Notes: generated by a model from the sequence alone, not told the origin. A DNA stretch of 64,000 nt from Anaerolineales bacterium (GCA_020634855.1 JACKAU010000003.1:248001-312000), one strand, 5' to 3'; positions 39,522 to 49,670 are shown, numbered from the stretch's first letter. A program made the numbers and translations.

Positions 39522-42212
39522 TCAAATGAGGCCCAACCGACCGGCTTTGGTGACAGCTTCGGTGCGCGTGGCCGCGTCAAGTTTGGTTAAAATTCGAGTA
39601 ACGTGGGCTTTAACGGTGCGTTCCGTTACATAGAGTTCGGCGGCGATGGCCCGGTTGGTCGCGCCTGTGGCTAATAGGTGCAGGACTTCGCTTTCTCTAG
39701 GGGTTAGATAGCGGTCGGAGTTGGGCAAGGGGATGGTTTGAGTATCGACCGGTTGAAGCATAGTTAGGAAAGGTTGAAGCAGTTCAGGCTCAAGCCCCTG
39801 CTTCAGGGCATGATTCAATACCGGGACAATGCTTTCCCCTTCCTGAAGAATAACGCCGGGAGTTCCCTGGGCTTTTAGCTGTTCGAGTACGGCGTGCAAT
39901 TCGTCAAGCGCTTCATCCCAACGATTTTGCCGGCCGTATAGAGTGGCCAAGGTCAACCGGGGATGGGTCAACAAAACGGTGTGGCGAACGCGTTCGTGCA
40001 AGACTGCGGCCTGACGCAGGTATCTTTTGGCTGTACCGGTATCACCGGTATCCATCGCAATGAGGCCGGCCAGCAGCAGCCGGCGTTCTTCATCTTCGAT
40101 CTTATAGCCGGAGGGGGGCCGGTGCGCTTCCATCTGCGCCAAAACCGTTTGCGCTTCGGCGGTGCGGCCTTGCAGCCAGAAAAAACGCCCCCGCAAATAA
40201 AGAAACCCCTGGTGGTAGCCGGCCGATGTCTCTTGCGTTTCCCAGCGAACCGATTGCGTAGTAAAGAAATCGTCAAACGTGCGGTAGGCTCGTCGGGTCA
40301 AGGCCAGAGCCAGGATGAGCCAACTCACGTGGTCATCTATCCAGGCTAGGCCACCGATCTCCTGGAGCAGGCGATGCGACCGGTGAATGGCCTGCTCGGC
40401 CTCATCTACCCGACCTTGCAAGAAGCGGATATAGCCCAACAGCGCATGAGTGCATATCTGCAAGATCCAATCGGTTGGCTGCGCTGATTGGCTGCTGCGC
40501 CATACGAATTCCTCGATCGGGGCGATGCCATCGTGGTTGAATAACATTTGCGGACCAAGAATTAAGCCGGCCATGGTCAACGCCCCCGGATCGCTGCTTT
40601 GCAGGGCGACCTGCATACCGGCCTGGAGGTGCCGGGTTAGGGTAGACCATTCCTGATTGGCAATGGCGTGCCACTGTTCTGTGCCATGATAAATAATCCG
40701 GTGGTCGGGACGCAGTATATCGCCCACGGTGTCAACTTTTTGGCGAAATGCCTGCACTATCTCGGCCGTGTTCAGGGTATCGGTCATGGCTCTGGCCGTA
40801 AGGGCCTCAATTTGGCCCAACTCATCCCCCTGCTCGTGGAAGCACGCGGTGGCCTGGGCCAGCCAGGGGGCCGCCGTTTCGACATAGCCCCGCACGGCAT
40901 AATACTGAGCAACATAGAGCAACAGCCAGGGGTGCGCCTGCTGTATCGATTTGGGAAGCGCCTCGATAGTGGTAATGACGATACGCCGCGTGAAACGGCG
41001 TTCCGTATCCACCTGCCCCATCTGTTCCAGAAGATCGGCGGCTTCGTCCCAAAGTTCGGCGCTCATCAGGTGCATTAGTTTTTGTTCGGAGCCGACGGTG
41101 ACCTGAGCCGCACGACGGTGGAGGTCGCGCCACTGTTCGGGTCGATCCGCTTTGAGCCGCTCCTGCAAAAAACTGCTAAACAAATCGTGATAGCGAAAGG
41201 GGCCATTAAGCGCATCTGGGGCCAGGACATTCAAGAAAAGATTACGCTCATAAACGGCGGCCAGTAGGCGCAATGCGGCATTGTTCTGCGTCACAGCCCG
41301 GCAATTGGCCGGCGTTAATTCCGGCAAGATAGACGTTTTGAGTAGAAAATCTTGGATATCCGGCGGCTGGTGAGCCAAGACCTCTTCGGCTAACAGGGCA
41401 AAAATAGCGCGATTAGCGGAATTGAGATGATGAATGTAGGTGGAGCGTGCTTGGCTGTCTTTAATCGTAACCAGGACCATAGCCAGCAATTGAAGCCCGG
41501 CTATCCAGCCTTCGGTTTGGCGCTGCAATGTTGACACTTCTTCGCCGGTTAACTGTAGCTGGTGTCGTTGATTGAAAAAGACGGCAGTTTCATCGTCATC
41601 AAAACTTAATTGTGGTAAACGAATTTCAGCTAATTGGCCTCGTGCCCGCAAGCGGGCCAGAGATAGAGGGGGATCGTAACGGGTAACGATCACCACCCGT
41701 AGAGAAGGGGGCAGATAATCAAGTAAATAGCCCAAAAACTGATGAATAGCCGGGTCAATGATGGTGTGATAATCGTCCAGAATCAGAACGGATGGGGATT
41801 GATCGGCGGGTTTGAGCTGGTTGATGAGGATGGCCGTTAATTGCGACGTTTTTTCGGGGGCATTGGGCACAGTTTGCAAAAAACTCAGGACCGCTTGCCC
41901 GTCATCCTGAAGCCGATCTCGCAGAGCGGTTAAGATTAGAGCCACAAAACTGGTCAGATCATCATCCGTCGGATCTAGGGCGACCCAGGCGGTCGGCAAG
42001 TCGCTTTGAGTCAAGGAAGACGTCAGGATAGTTTTGCCGGAACCGGCCGGAGCAGCAACCAAGGTTAGTCGATGCCGAACCGCCGCCTCGTACAGCATGG
42101 TGTGTAACCGCAACCGGACAACTACGTTGGCCCCAAATTGGGGCGGCTGAAATTTGGTGTATGGAAACCAGTTCTCGGGCACTGGTTGGGTTAAGAGGGA
42201 GTTGTTTTCCAT
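39522..42212 (-). CDS. LuxR-family (MalT-like) ATP-dependent transcriptional regulator
   Basis: An 896-residue LAL-type regulator. Near the N-terminus is an NTPase with Walker A AAPAGSGKT (about residues 54-62) and Walker B LILDDYH. A long helical TPR-like sensor region follows (about 330-810). The C-terminal LuxR HTH (RESEVLHLLATGATNRAIAAE and VTERTVKAHVTRILTKL, given here in two parts) binds DNA. MalT-type proteins activate genes on binding an inducer plus ATP. The cupin and membrane-protein genes downstream are candidate targets, which is inferred from position only. Confidence 0.93.
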   Translation of the reverse strand: MENNSLLTQPVPENWFPYTKFQPPQFGANVVVRLRLHTMLYEAAVRHRLTLVAAPAGSGKTILTSSLTQSDLPTAWVALDPTDDDLTSFVALILTALRDRLQDDGQAVLSFLQTVPNAPEKTSQLTAILINQLKPADQSPSVLILDDYHTIIDPAIHQFLGYLLDYLPPSLRVVIVTRYDPPLSLARLRARGQLAEIRLPQLSFDDDETAVFFNQRHQLQLTGEEVSTLQRQTEGWIAGLQLLAMVLVTIKDSQARSTYIHHLNSANRAIFALLAEEVLAHQPPDIQDFLLKTSILPELTPANCRAVTQNNAALRLLAAVYERNLFLNVLAPDALNGPFRYHDLFSSFLQERLKADRPEQWRDLHRRAAQVTVGSEQKLMHLMSAELWDEAADLLEQMGQVDTERRFTRRIVITTIEALPKSIQQAHPWLLLYVAQYYAVRGYVETAAPWLAQATACFHEQGDELGQIEALTARAMTDTLNTAEIVQAFRQKVDTVGDILRPDHRIIYHGTEQWHAIANQEWSTLTRHLQAGMQVALQSSDPGALTMAGLILGPQMLFNHDGIAPIEEFVWRSSQSAQPTDWILQICTHALLGYIRFLQGRVDEAEQAIHRSHRLLQEIGGLAWIDDHVSWLILALALTRRAYRTFDDFFTTQSVRWETQETSAGYHQGFLYLRGRFFWLQGRTAEAQTVLAQMEAHRPPSGYKIEDEERRLLLAGLIAMDTGDTGTAKRYLRQAAVLHERVRHTVLLTHPRLTLATLYGRQNRWDEALDELHAVLEQLKAQGTPGVILQEGESIVPVLNHALKQGLEPELLQPFLTMLQPVDTQTIPLPNSDRYLTPRESEVLHLLATGATNRAIAAELYVTERTVKAHVTRILTKLDAATRTEAVTKAGRLGLI

Positions 42213-42240
42213 GCAGAAATCTTTGTGGCGTCAACGTGGT

Positions 42241-42283
42241 AAAAAAAGAGCCTCAAACACCCCGTATTGACTTACTAAGGCTC
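42241..42283 (-). terminator. Intrinsic terminator upstream of the LuxR gene
   Basis: On the minus strand GAGCCT (42283-42278) pairs with AGGCTC (42253-42248) and is followed by seven U (42247-42241). It ends the truncated lipoprotein gene at 42341-42715 and separates it from the LuxR gene. Confidence 0.7.
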
Positions 42284-42340
42284 ATCATGGCGATATTTAA
42301 TTATAGTAATGCTTCACGCTTAGGACAAGTCCTGACAAGT

Positions 42341-42715
42341 TTACGATTTGAGCAATTTTGCCATAACATCGAGACAAAAGGGCGGGCAAAGCGTAGTCGC
42401 TCGTCGATTATCGGGGATCGGGCGTCGGATGTTATCATAGCCGGTGTCGTTATGCCCGGGACCTTCGGTGACTTCCGGACGAACGACACAAGCCGGTACA
42501 GCCGTGACAGCGGTGGTTGGTTCGGCGGCGGCCTCTGGCGTCGAGGACGAGCCGGGCTGGGCCACCGCGCAGCCGGCCAGCAGAGCGGCGCCGGATATCC
42601 CTAATAGTCTCAGAACCTCGCGCCGGCTTAGAATTTGACCGATTTGCTCGTCGTCGTTGTCCGGATCGTCGACCGCCGGGTTAACGGGTTTAGTTACGAT
42701 TCGGTTAGACTTCAT
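42341..42715 (-). pseudogene. Truncated Tat-lipoprotein gene (intradiol dioxygenase-like start)
   Basis: About 124 residues. The N-terminus has a polar stretch, then SRREVLRLLGISGAALLAGC, a twin-arginine signal with a lipobox. The mature start, an Ala/Pro/Thr-rich linker followed by ACVVRPEVTEGP, matches the opening of the secreted intradiol ring-cleavage dioxygenase-like family, but homology stops there and only about 40 unrelated residues follow before the stop. The catalytic Tyr and His ligands are absent. It is best read as a gene truncated by a deletion. An AAAGGAAAGGAA site precedes the ATG at 42715. Confidence 0.6.
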
Positions 42716-42892
42716 GGGTTGTTCCTTTCCTTTCTCCAATCATAAGTAGGTCTTAAATGGTTTTAATCCTGTCTCTTTCAAAAGACCGAGCGGTTTTGGA
42801 ATTTAACGTTAGAGATTAATTTACCTCATAATTGTGCAGATTCTGCTCAGGAGTCGTTTGCTTCTTATGAAGAGTTAAGAAATAGGGCTATC

Positions 42893-42921
42893 TTTTCATC
42901 CTCGGGGCAATCGGTTATAAT
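42893..42921 (+). promoter_or_regulatory. Candidate promoter for the hybrid kinase gene
   Basis: TTTTCA (42893-42898) and TATAAT (42916-42921) with 17-bp spacing. It is about 230 bp from the ATG at 43151, with the hairpin repeat in between, so the assignment is tentative. Confidence 0.45.
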
Positions 42922-43011
42922 GCGACATAAATTTTTTGTCGTCGGTCGGCAGCAAGATGAACTGTCTGACTCTTCTACTTCCCTTTTTCTACTCCTCTAA
43001 AATAACGGTCT

Positions 43012-43071
43012 GGAGCGTCAAAGTAAACTTTGACCTTACCAGAAGTATGATAAAGCAAGCTTTGTCGCTCC
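43012..43071. repeat. Dispersed hairpin element, copy C
   Basis: A 60-bp element GGAGCGTCAAAG...CTTTGTCGCTCC, nearly identical at both ends to copy B (19689-19746). Confidence 0.75.
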
Positions 43072-43150
43072 AATACAATTTCATTGTCGTTGCCACGCCG
43101 GAGGCTACCTCGGTCTCCCGATCATTCATACCAGATTAAGGTGAATAACT

Positions 43151-46100
43151 ATGAAGCGATGGCTGCTTTTATCTCTAATTGCCATAACCGGATTAGTCGT
43201 TATGTTTCTGGTTGATAACCATTACCGGCAACATATCCGACAGGGGAACGCCAATGAACTGGCTGACAAGGTAAATGAGTTTCAAAACACCTTGTCAACG
43301 GCGGTCCGGTTGCGCTTGGTCGCTGTAGAGGATTTAAGAGCCTTCATGCTGGCATCGCCTATGTTACCCGACAATCGGACGTTTGATCGTTTTGCCGCCG
43401 AGCTGCTGGTTAATAATGCCGCTATCCGGACGGTTCAGTACGTGGATACCGACCGGATCATTCGTTTTGTTTATCCGTTGGCCGGCAACGAGGCGGCGCT
43501 TAACCTTGACCTGAAAACTCGGCCGGCGGCGCCCTTTGTTGAAAAAGCCATCCAAGAACAGATAACCACCGTGAACAATCCCACCGTAACGGTCCAAGGC
43601 TCGCTAGCCATTGTCGCTCGCACGCCGTTATATCGCGAAGATGAGTTTCTGGGTCTGGTTCAGGGCGTTTTTGACATTGCCGAAATTATGAAAGGGACCG
43701 GAGCAGAGTTGAGACCGCCCTATAAATTTCAATTGACCGATGCGACCGGGGCTTACTTTTGGGGAGCCGAAACCATGGCCGGGGAAAGCCAGACCACAAC
43801 CATTATCGTAGGCGATAATTCCTGGACGATGATCGTAGGCTGGGATGCGCCTCCCCACCAGCCTGATCCCTGGATCTTGTTCCTCATTTGGGGCGGCGGA
43901 ACGCTGTTACTCTTAAGCTTACTGTATATCGTGAATCAAAACTGGCTCAAAACGGAACGATTGACGTCGACAGTCAGCCGGACTATCACCGAACGTGAAC
44001 GTGTGGAAGAAACCCTACGTGAAAGTGAGACCCGTTTTCAATTGGCTGTGCAAGCGGCTAATGTGGGTTTGTGGGATTGGAAAATTGGCACAAGCGAGGT
44101 TTACTACTCACCAGAGTGGAAACATCAGATTGGTTACGCCGACAATGAAATCACCAACGACTACCAAGAATGGGAAACTCGCCTTCACCCTGACGATTTG
44201 GAACGAATGCAAACTACTATCCAATCTTATCTCAAGAACCCCTGGCCCAACTACGAAGAAGAGTTTCGTTTCCAACACAAAGATGGGACGTACCGCTGGA
44301 TATTGACAACAGCCTCCATATTTCACGATGAACACGGTCAACCGATACGGATGCTTGGCTCTCACATTGATATTACCCGCAAGAAAGAGATAGAACAGGC
44401 GCTGCAGGACAACGAGTTATTGCTGCGTGAAACGAGTAAATTGGCTAAGATTGGCGGCTGGGAGCTTAATGCTACAACGCTGGAAGGCGCTCGGACAGAG
44501 GCGGTAACGCTCATTCTCGACCTAGATCCTGACCAACCGGCTGATCTTGCGGCAGGGCTAGACTTTTTTTGGGGTGAATCACGAAGGCTAATTCGGGACG
44601 CGATCAAAGATGCGATCAAATGGGATAAACCTTTCGATCTGGAACTGGAACTGACTACGAAAAAAGGCAACCACAAATGGGTTAGAGCCATCGGCACCCC
44701 TATTGTCGGCGCTCATAAAGTAATAAAAGTGAGAGGCGTACTCCAAGATATCACTGACCAAAAACTGGCCGAGCAGGCGCTACGACGCTACGCCGACCGG
44801 TTGGAAATCCTATATCAAATAGACCAGGCGATTTTGGCTGCTCATTCAGCCGAAGAGACAGCTCAAGCAGCGCTAGCCCATCTACAACAATTAATTCCTT
44901 ATCAGCAGGCAACCATAAGCCTCATTGATCCGGAAGACCTAACCGCCACTGTTCTGGCCGAACAGAAAAGTGACAACCACAGTCCAGGTATGAGCAGCTA
45001 TATTTCGCCCGACAGAATCTTAAATGATCTGGATGCGCTAAAGCACGGCCAAATTCTGGTGACCGCAGCCAACTCACCGCCTCAAGACGCTTATTCAACT
45101 TTGACCGCCCCGCTTCTTTGCCAAGAGGATTTGATCGGGGTGTTAATGCTCTGGTCATCTAGGCCTGATAGTTTCAATGACGAACACCGGCAAATTGTCC
45201 GCGAGGTGGCCAATCAAATCGCCATTGCCGTTCAGAATGCGCAGCTAGCCGATCGATTCCGGCGGGTGGTTACCTCCATTAGCGATTTTATCTATATGAT
45301 CGAAGTAAACGAAGCCAGACATCCTAAGAATCGGTATGTATCGCCCAATATTGAGTCGTTAACGGGTTATCCGGTCCAGCGGTTTCTGAACGACTGGGCG
45401 TTTTGGGCTGAAACGGTCATCCATCCGGAAGATCGAGCCGGTGCGGCCGAGCAATGGGCCAGGTTAACGGCCGGTAGGGATAGTGAGGTTGAGTATCGCT
45501 TGGTTCGGGCCGATGGCCAGGTGATTTGGATACGCGACAGCGCCCGGGTTGAACAAACGGGTGATCGTTCTCAATTTATCTTTGGCGTATTCAGTGATAT
45601 TACCAGACGCAAACACCTTGAAGAGCAGTTATATCAGGCCCAAAAAATGGAAGCCATCGGTCGACTGGCCGGCGGCATCGCCCACGATTTCAACAATCTA
45701 CTAACCGTAATTACCGGCTTCGGTGAATTTGTTTTGCAAACCGGGCTTGAACCTGATCATCCGGCTCACCGGGATATTGAGCAGATAGTCAAGGCCGGCC
45801 AACGCGCTGCCGCTTTGACCCAGCAGTTGTTAGCCTTTAGTCGAAAACAAGTGCTTCAGCCGCAAATTCTCCACCTCAACGAAACAGTTGGGCAGATGAG
45901 TAAAATGCTGAGGCGTTTATTGGGGGAAAATATTGATCTGATTATACAACTGGCCCCGGAGTTAGGGATGGTCAAAATCGATCCCGGCCAGATGGATCAG
46001 GTGCTGATCAATTTGGTGGTCAATGCGCGGGATGCGATGCCACAAGGGGGCCGGTTGACTATCGAAACCGCCAATATTGAATTGGACGACGCCTATGCGC

Positions 46101-46780
46101 GCGCCCAGGTTGAGGTTATACCGGGGCGCTACATTATGCTGGCCATCAGTGACTCCGGCCAGGGCTTGGATGCTGCGGCTCAGGCCCACCTGTTTGAACC
46201 CTTTTTTACGACTAAAGAGCGCGGCAAAGGCACCGGTTTAGGACTGGCCACCGTACATGGCATCATCAACCAGAGCGGGGGCCATATTTGGGTTTATAGC
46301 GAGCCGGGACAGGGGACGACCTTTAAAATCTATTTACCGCGAATTGACGAAGCGCCTCAAATGCCGCACCGGGTTTCAGATCCCGTCGAAACGCAGCCCG
46401 GGTCTGAAACCATCCTCCTGGTGGAAGATGAAATGATGGTCCGTGATTTCGCCCAGCGTGTTTTGAGCGACGAAGGATATACGGTCTTAGCCGCTCGAAG
46501 CGGTCCAGAGGCGCTGCAAATTGTCGATCAATACCACCAAACAATTAGTCTGTTAATTACCGATGTTATTTTGCCCGACGGAATGAGCGGCCCTGAAACA
46601 GCGGAAATTCTGATCGCCCAACGACCGGCCCTCAAGGTGCTGTATATCTCCGGCTACACCGACAATGCCATTGTTCACCACGGCGTACTCGGTCCGGGCG
46701 TGTTTTTTTTAGAGAAACCCTTTACAGCTACAGGGCTACTGCATAAGATTCGTGAGGTGATAGATAGGCGCGAAGGTTAA
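43151..46780 (+). CDS. Hybrid sensor histidine kinase (CHASE-PAS-PAS-GAF-PAS-HK-REC)
   Basis: A 1209-residue membrane kinase. A helix (about 4-22), a CHASE-like extracellular sensor (about 25-240) and a second helix (about 247-265) come first. Then follow two PAS domains with PAC ends (IRMLGSHIDITRK), a GAF domain (about 555-690), a third PAS (about 695-820), HisKA with the phospho-acceptor His near residue 845 (GGIAHDFNN), the HATPase domain (NLVVNARDAMPQGG, GTGLGLATVHGI) and a C-terminal receiver with phospho-acceptor Asp near 1137 (ITDVILPDG). No output domain is present, so it must pass phosphate to another protein. The signal is unknown. It converges on a second hybrid kinase. Confidence 0.93.
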   Translation: MKRWLLLSLIAITGLVVMFLVDNHYRQHIRQGNANELADKVNEFQNTLSTAVRLRLVAVEDLRAFMLASPMLPDNRTFDRFAAELLVNNAAIRTVQYVDTDRIIRFVYPLAGNEAALNLDLKTRPAAPFVEKAIQEQITTVNNPTVTVQGSLAIVARTPLYREDEFLGLVQGVFDIAEIMKGTGAELRPPYKFQLTDATGAYFWGAETMAGESQTTTIIVGDNSWTMIVGWDAPPHQPDPWILFLIWGGGTLLLLSLLYIVNQNWLKTERLTSTVSRTITERERVEETLRESETRFQLAVQAANVGLWDWKIGTSEVYYSPEWKHQIGYADNEITNDYQEWETRLHPDDLERMQTTIQSYLKNPWPNYEEEFRFQHKDGTYRWILTTASIFHDEHGQPIRMLGSHIDITRKKEIEQALQDNELLLRETSKLAKIGGWELNATTLEGARTEAVTLILDLDPDQPADLAAGLDFFWGESRRLIRDAIKDAIKWDKPFDLELELTTKKGNHKWVRAIGTPIVGAHKVIKVRGVLQDITDQKLAEQALRRYADRLEILYQIDQAILAAHSAEETAQAALAHLQQLIPYQQATISLIDPEDLTATVLAEQKSDNHSPGMSSYISPDRILNDLDALKHGQILVTAANSPPQDAYSTLTAPLLCQEDLIGVLMLWSSRPDSFNDEHRQIVREVANQIAIAVQNAQLADRFRRVVTSISDFIYMIEVNEARHPKNRYVSPNIESLTGYPVQRFLNDWAFWAETVIHPEDRAGAAEQWARLTAGRDSEVEYRLVRADGQVIWIRDSARVEQTGDRSQFIFGVFSDITRRKHLEEQLYQAQKMEAIGRLAGGIAHDFNNLLTVITGFGEFVLQTGLEPDHPAHRDIEQIVKAGQRAAALTQQLLAFSRKQVLQPQILHLNETVGQMSKMLRRLLGENIDLIIQLAPELGMVKIDPGQMDQVLINLVVNARDAMPQGGRLTIETANIELDDAYARAQVEVIPGRYIMLAISDSGQGLDAAAQAHLFEPFFTTKERGKGTGLGLATVHGIINQSGGHIWVYSEPGQGTTFKIYLPRIDEAPQMPHRVSDPVETQPGSETILLVEDEMMVRDFAQRVLSDEGYTVLAARSGPEALQIVDQYHQTISLLITDVILPDGMSGPETAEILIAQRPALKVLYISGYTDNAIVHHGVLGPGVFFLEKPFTATGLLHKIREVIDRREG

Positions 46781-46802
46781 CTAACCTTCGGGATTTGTTG
46801 AT

Positions 46803-49670
46803 TCAACTCGATCCACCGCTGTCAGCAGGCTGCAACAATTCTTGCACCTTATTGACTAAATCATTTATGGAAAATGGCTTGATTAAAATCTCGTCTTGAT
46901 CAAGATTCCACCGGGACAAGGCTTTGGTGGTAAAGCCGGATAAGTATAAGACCTTTAAGTCCGGTTGTTGGGCTTTGATCTGGTCGGCCAGTTCGGGACC
47001 GTACAGTTCGGGCATCATGACATCGGCGATTAGCAGATCGACATCAATGGGGTTAGAAGTCAGGATCGCTAAGGCTTCCACCCCGGTCCGCGCACTCACC
47101 ACCTCATACCCGTGTCGTTTCAAAACCCTATTGATGAGAGATCGAACCTCGTCATCATCATCGACCACCATAATTGTCTCATGGCCTGGGACTGGGGGAA
47201 TACTGCTCACGTTATCACCCTGACTTAGGGTGGTTTGAACATCGTTCACCAGCGGCAATGTCACTTTAAAGACCGTCCCTTGATCGGGTCCGCTGTCGAA
47301 CTCTATCTGCCCGTCATATTGAGTAACAATGCCGTAAACAATGGATAGGCCCAGACCGGTGCCCTTGCCTTGGGCTTTGGTGGTAAAGAAGGGATCAAAC
47401 ATTTTAGCCTGAGTCTGAGTATCGATGCCCCGGCCGGTATCACTGACCGTAATCACTACCCGCTCTCTGGCAGCGGACGTGATATCACCGGGCCGGCTGG
47501 GTTGATGAACTGTATTGGTAGCAATGGTGATGCGCCCCCCCTCCGGCATGGCATCACGCGCATTCGCCACCAGGTTAAACAACACTTGCTCTAATTGGTT
47601 TGGATCAAACATCACCCGGTCGGGGTTGGCCTTAAGCATTAAATCTAGGGTAATATCATCGCCAACCATCCCCTCCAATAACCGCCGCAACCCCTGAAGC
47701 AGGTCATTAACCGCCACCGGTTGAGATCGAATATTCTGCTGACGACTAAAGGCCAGTAATTGGGAGGTTAATTTGGCCGCCCGTTGAGCAGCCGCTTTAA
47801 CCGTATCAAGATCATGTTGGATCGGTTCAGGGAGGTCGGGCGTACGATCCATTAAAAATTCTAAATTTCCGATGACAATGGTCAGGATGTTATTGAAATC
47901 GTGAGCTATCCCACCAGCCAGCCGGCCAATGGCCTCCATCTTTTGTGATTGCCGTAACTGCGCTTCCAGCTTTAGGTGCTCAGTTATATCACGATAGTAC
48001 CACACCCGGCCGTAAAACGTCTCCCCATCAACTAAGGGCGCAGTATACCGGTCAAATACCTGGCCATCGGTGAGCTGAAGTTGATCCCGATCGACTTTAA
48101 CCTGATCAACCATCAGCCGCTCAAAATCGGCTTTGCTTTTGGCCGGCTCGGTAACTTGAGCGTAGATGGCCTCAACAATTTCTAGACACTCAGCCTTATC
48201 AAGATTTGTGTCCGGCACCGACCACATTTTCAGAAAGTTGCGATTATAATAGATGCATTTGCCGGCTTCCGAACCTACAAAAATACCGTCCAAACTGGCT
48301 TCGCTAATAGAGGTTAGTAATGTTCGCTGGAGTTTGAGCCTGGCTTCGGCTTCTTTATCTTCTGTCATATCACGACAAATGACCACCACCTCATAATCGT
48401 TCAGGGCCGATAACCGAGCTTCGTATATTTTCGGAATTGGGGGAAACGAGCACTCAACATTTGTGACCAATTTTGTGGCCAAAGCCTGGGTTATGGCTTG
48501 TTCGAATTTATCGGCCGTGTCTGCCGGGACAATTGAGTGTACATGATTATAGATGATATCTTCCAAGAGCAGCGGGAGATCAATATGAAGATTAGGCTTG
48601 ACATCAAGAATCCGTCCGGTAGCATCCAACCGAAAATAGAGATCGGGCATAGCCCGAAAAACGGCTTCCATCTGAGCATTCTTTTCCCGTAATTGGGTCT
48701 CGGCGTGCTTACGATCAGTGATATCCTGGTTAATACTAATCCGACCAACCATTCGATTATGCTCATCGAGCAACGGCACCACCACCCGGTCGCAAACTCC
48801 AATTTGGTTATTTTTGCGCATAAACTGGATTTCACCGTGCCAATAACCGGTTTTTTGCAAACCAGCCATAATCGCCTCACGCGATTTTCTTAATTGAAGG
48901 TCATATAAAACTCCGGTTGATTGCCCCATCATTTCGGCTTTGTTGTAACCAAACATCTTTTCAGCGGCCGGATTAATATCCGTTATGCGACCTGTTTCAT
49001 CGGTTACCAAAATACCAACAGTGAGATGTTGAAAAATCAAGGCAGCTCGCTGCAGGGACTCGAGATGATTTTTTTGGGCGGTGATATCACGCAAAATCAA
49101 AGGATAATAACCGCCGGTGTCCTGGACTAAGGTATACTCTACCCAGCGCATTGTACCGTCCTGATGGGTTATGGCCGTTTCTTGCCGGATGAAGCCCAGC
49201 TTCGCCACCGCCTCGAATAATTCGATGATCTCTGGCGATGATTGCCGGGATAAGAGCTTCGAAATGTGACGATTCAACAATTCCTCATGAGGATAGCCGG
49301 TTAAGACTTCGGCCTGAGGATTGGCGTCAATACAACGTCCGTGGCTATTAAATAGAAGGACCGGATCGTGTGTATATTCAAAAAACTGGTGATACCGCTC
49401 CTCACTCAGCGCTAACCGGTACTGCGCATTTTGAACCACAAAAATGTACCGGCGCAACAAGATAAATAACGCCAAACTGGTCGCCGCTACAAAACCCCAG
49501 GCTTTGATGATCCCCAACCATACAAAAGCGGTTGAGGAATAAGAAATAAGGGTCGCTATAACAATATCAGAAAAGCCAATCCATAGACAGCTAATTATCA
49601 GATAAATAGCGCTAATCCAAAATGGGCCAATTTCCAATTTTTGGTCAAACCTTTTAAGTTCGCTAAACAC
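46803..49670 (-). CDS. Hybrid sensor histidine kinase (multi-PAS-HK-REC)
   Basis: A 955-residue membrane kinase. Two N-terminal helices (about 18-40 and 53-73) are followed by four PAS/PAC units (for example DPVLLFNSHGRCIDANPQAE), HisKA with His near 590 (GGIAHDFNN), the HATPase domain (NLVANARDAMPEGG, GTGLGLSIVYGI) and a receiver with phospho-acceptor Asp near 882 (LLIADVMMPE). There is no large periplasmic sensor, so it probably reads membrane or cytoplasmic signals. It shares its HK and REC sequence type with the convergent kinase at 43151-46780; stops are 22 bp apart. No cognate response regulator is nearby. Confidence 0.93.
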   Translation of the reverse strand: MFSELKRFDQKLEIGPFWISAIYLIISCLWIGFSDIVIATLISYSSTAFVWLGIIKAWGFVAATSLALFILLRRYIFVVQNAQYRLALSEERYHQFFEYTHDPVLLFNSHGRCIDANPQAEVLTGYPHEELLNRHISKLLSRQSSPEIIELFEAVAKLGFIRQETAITHQDGTMRWVEYTLVQDTGGYYPLILRDITAQKNHLESLQRAALIFQHLTVGILVTDETGRITDINPAAEKMFGYNKAEMMGQSTGVLYDLQLRKSREAIMAGLQKTGYWHGEIQFMRKNNQIGVCDRVVVPLLDEHNRMVGRISINQDITDRKHAETQLREKNAQMEAVFRAMPDLYFRLDATGRILDVKPNLHIDLPLLLEDIIYNHVHSIVPADTADKFEQAITQALATKLVTNVECSFPPIPKIYEARLSALNDYEVVVICRDMTEDKEAEARLKLQRTLLTSISEASLDGIFVGSEAGKCIYYNRNFLKMWSVPDTNLDKAECLEIVEAIYAQVTEPAKSKADFERLMVDQVKVDRDQLQLTDGQVFDRYTAPLVDGETFYGRVWYYRDITEHLKLEAQLRQSQKMEAIGRLAGGIAHDFNNILTIVIGNLEFLMDRTPDLPEPIQHDLDTVKAAAQRAAKLTSQLLAFSRQQNIRSQPVAVNDLLQGLRRLLEGMVGDDITLDLMLKANPDRVMFDPNQLEQVLFNLVANARDAMPEGGRITIATNTVHQPSRPGDITSAARERVVITVSDTGRGIDTQTQAKMFDPFFTTKAQGKGTGLGLSIVYGIVTQYDGQIEFDSGPDQGTVFKVTLPLVNDVQTTLSQGDNVSSIPPVPGHETIMVVDDDDEVRSLINRVLKRHGYEVVSARTGVEALAILTSNPIDVDLLIADVMMPELYGPELADQIKAQQPDLKVLYLSGFTTKALSRWNLDQDEILIKPFSINDLVNKVQELLQPADSGGSS

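Larger units (their letters stand above)
42740..43150. other. Spacer upstream of the first hybrid kinase
   Basis: No gene seen. It contains a candidate promoter (42893-42921) and copy C of the dispersed hairpin element (43012-43071). Confidence 0.55.
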
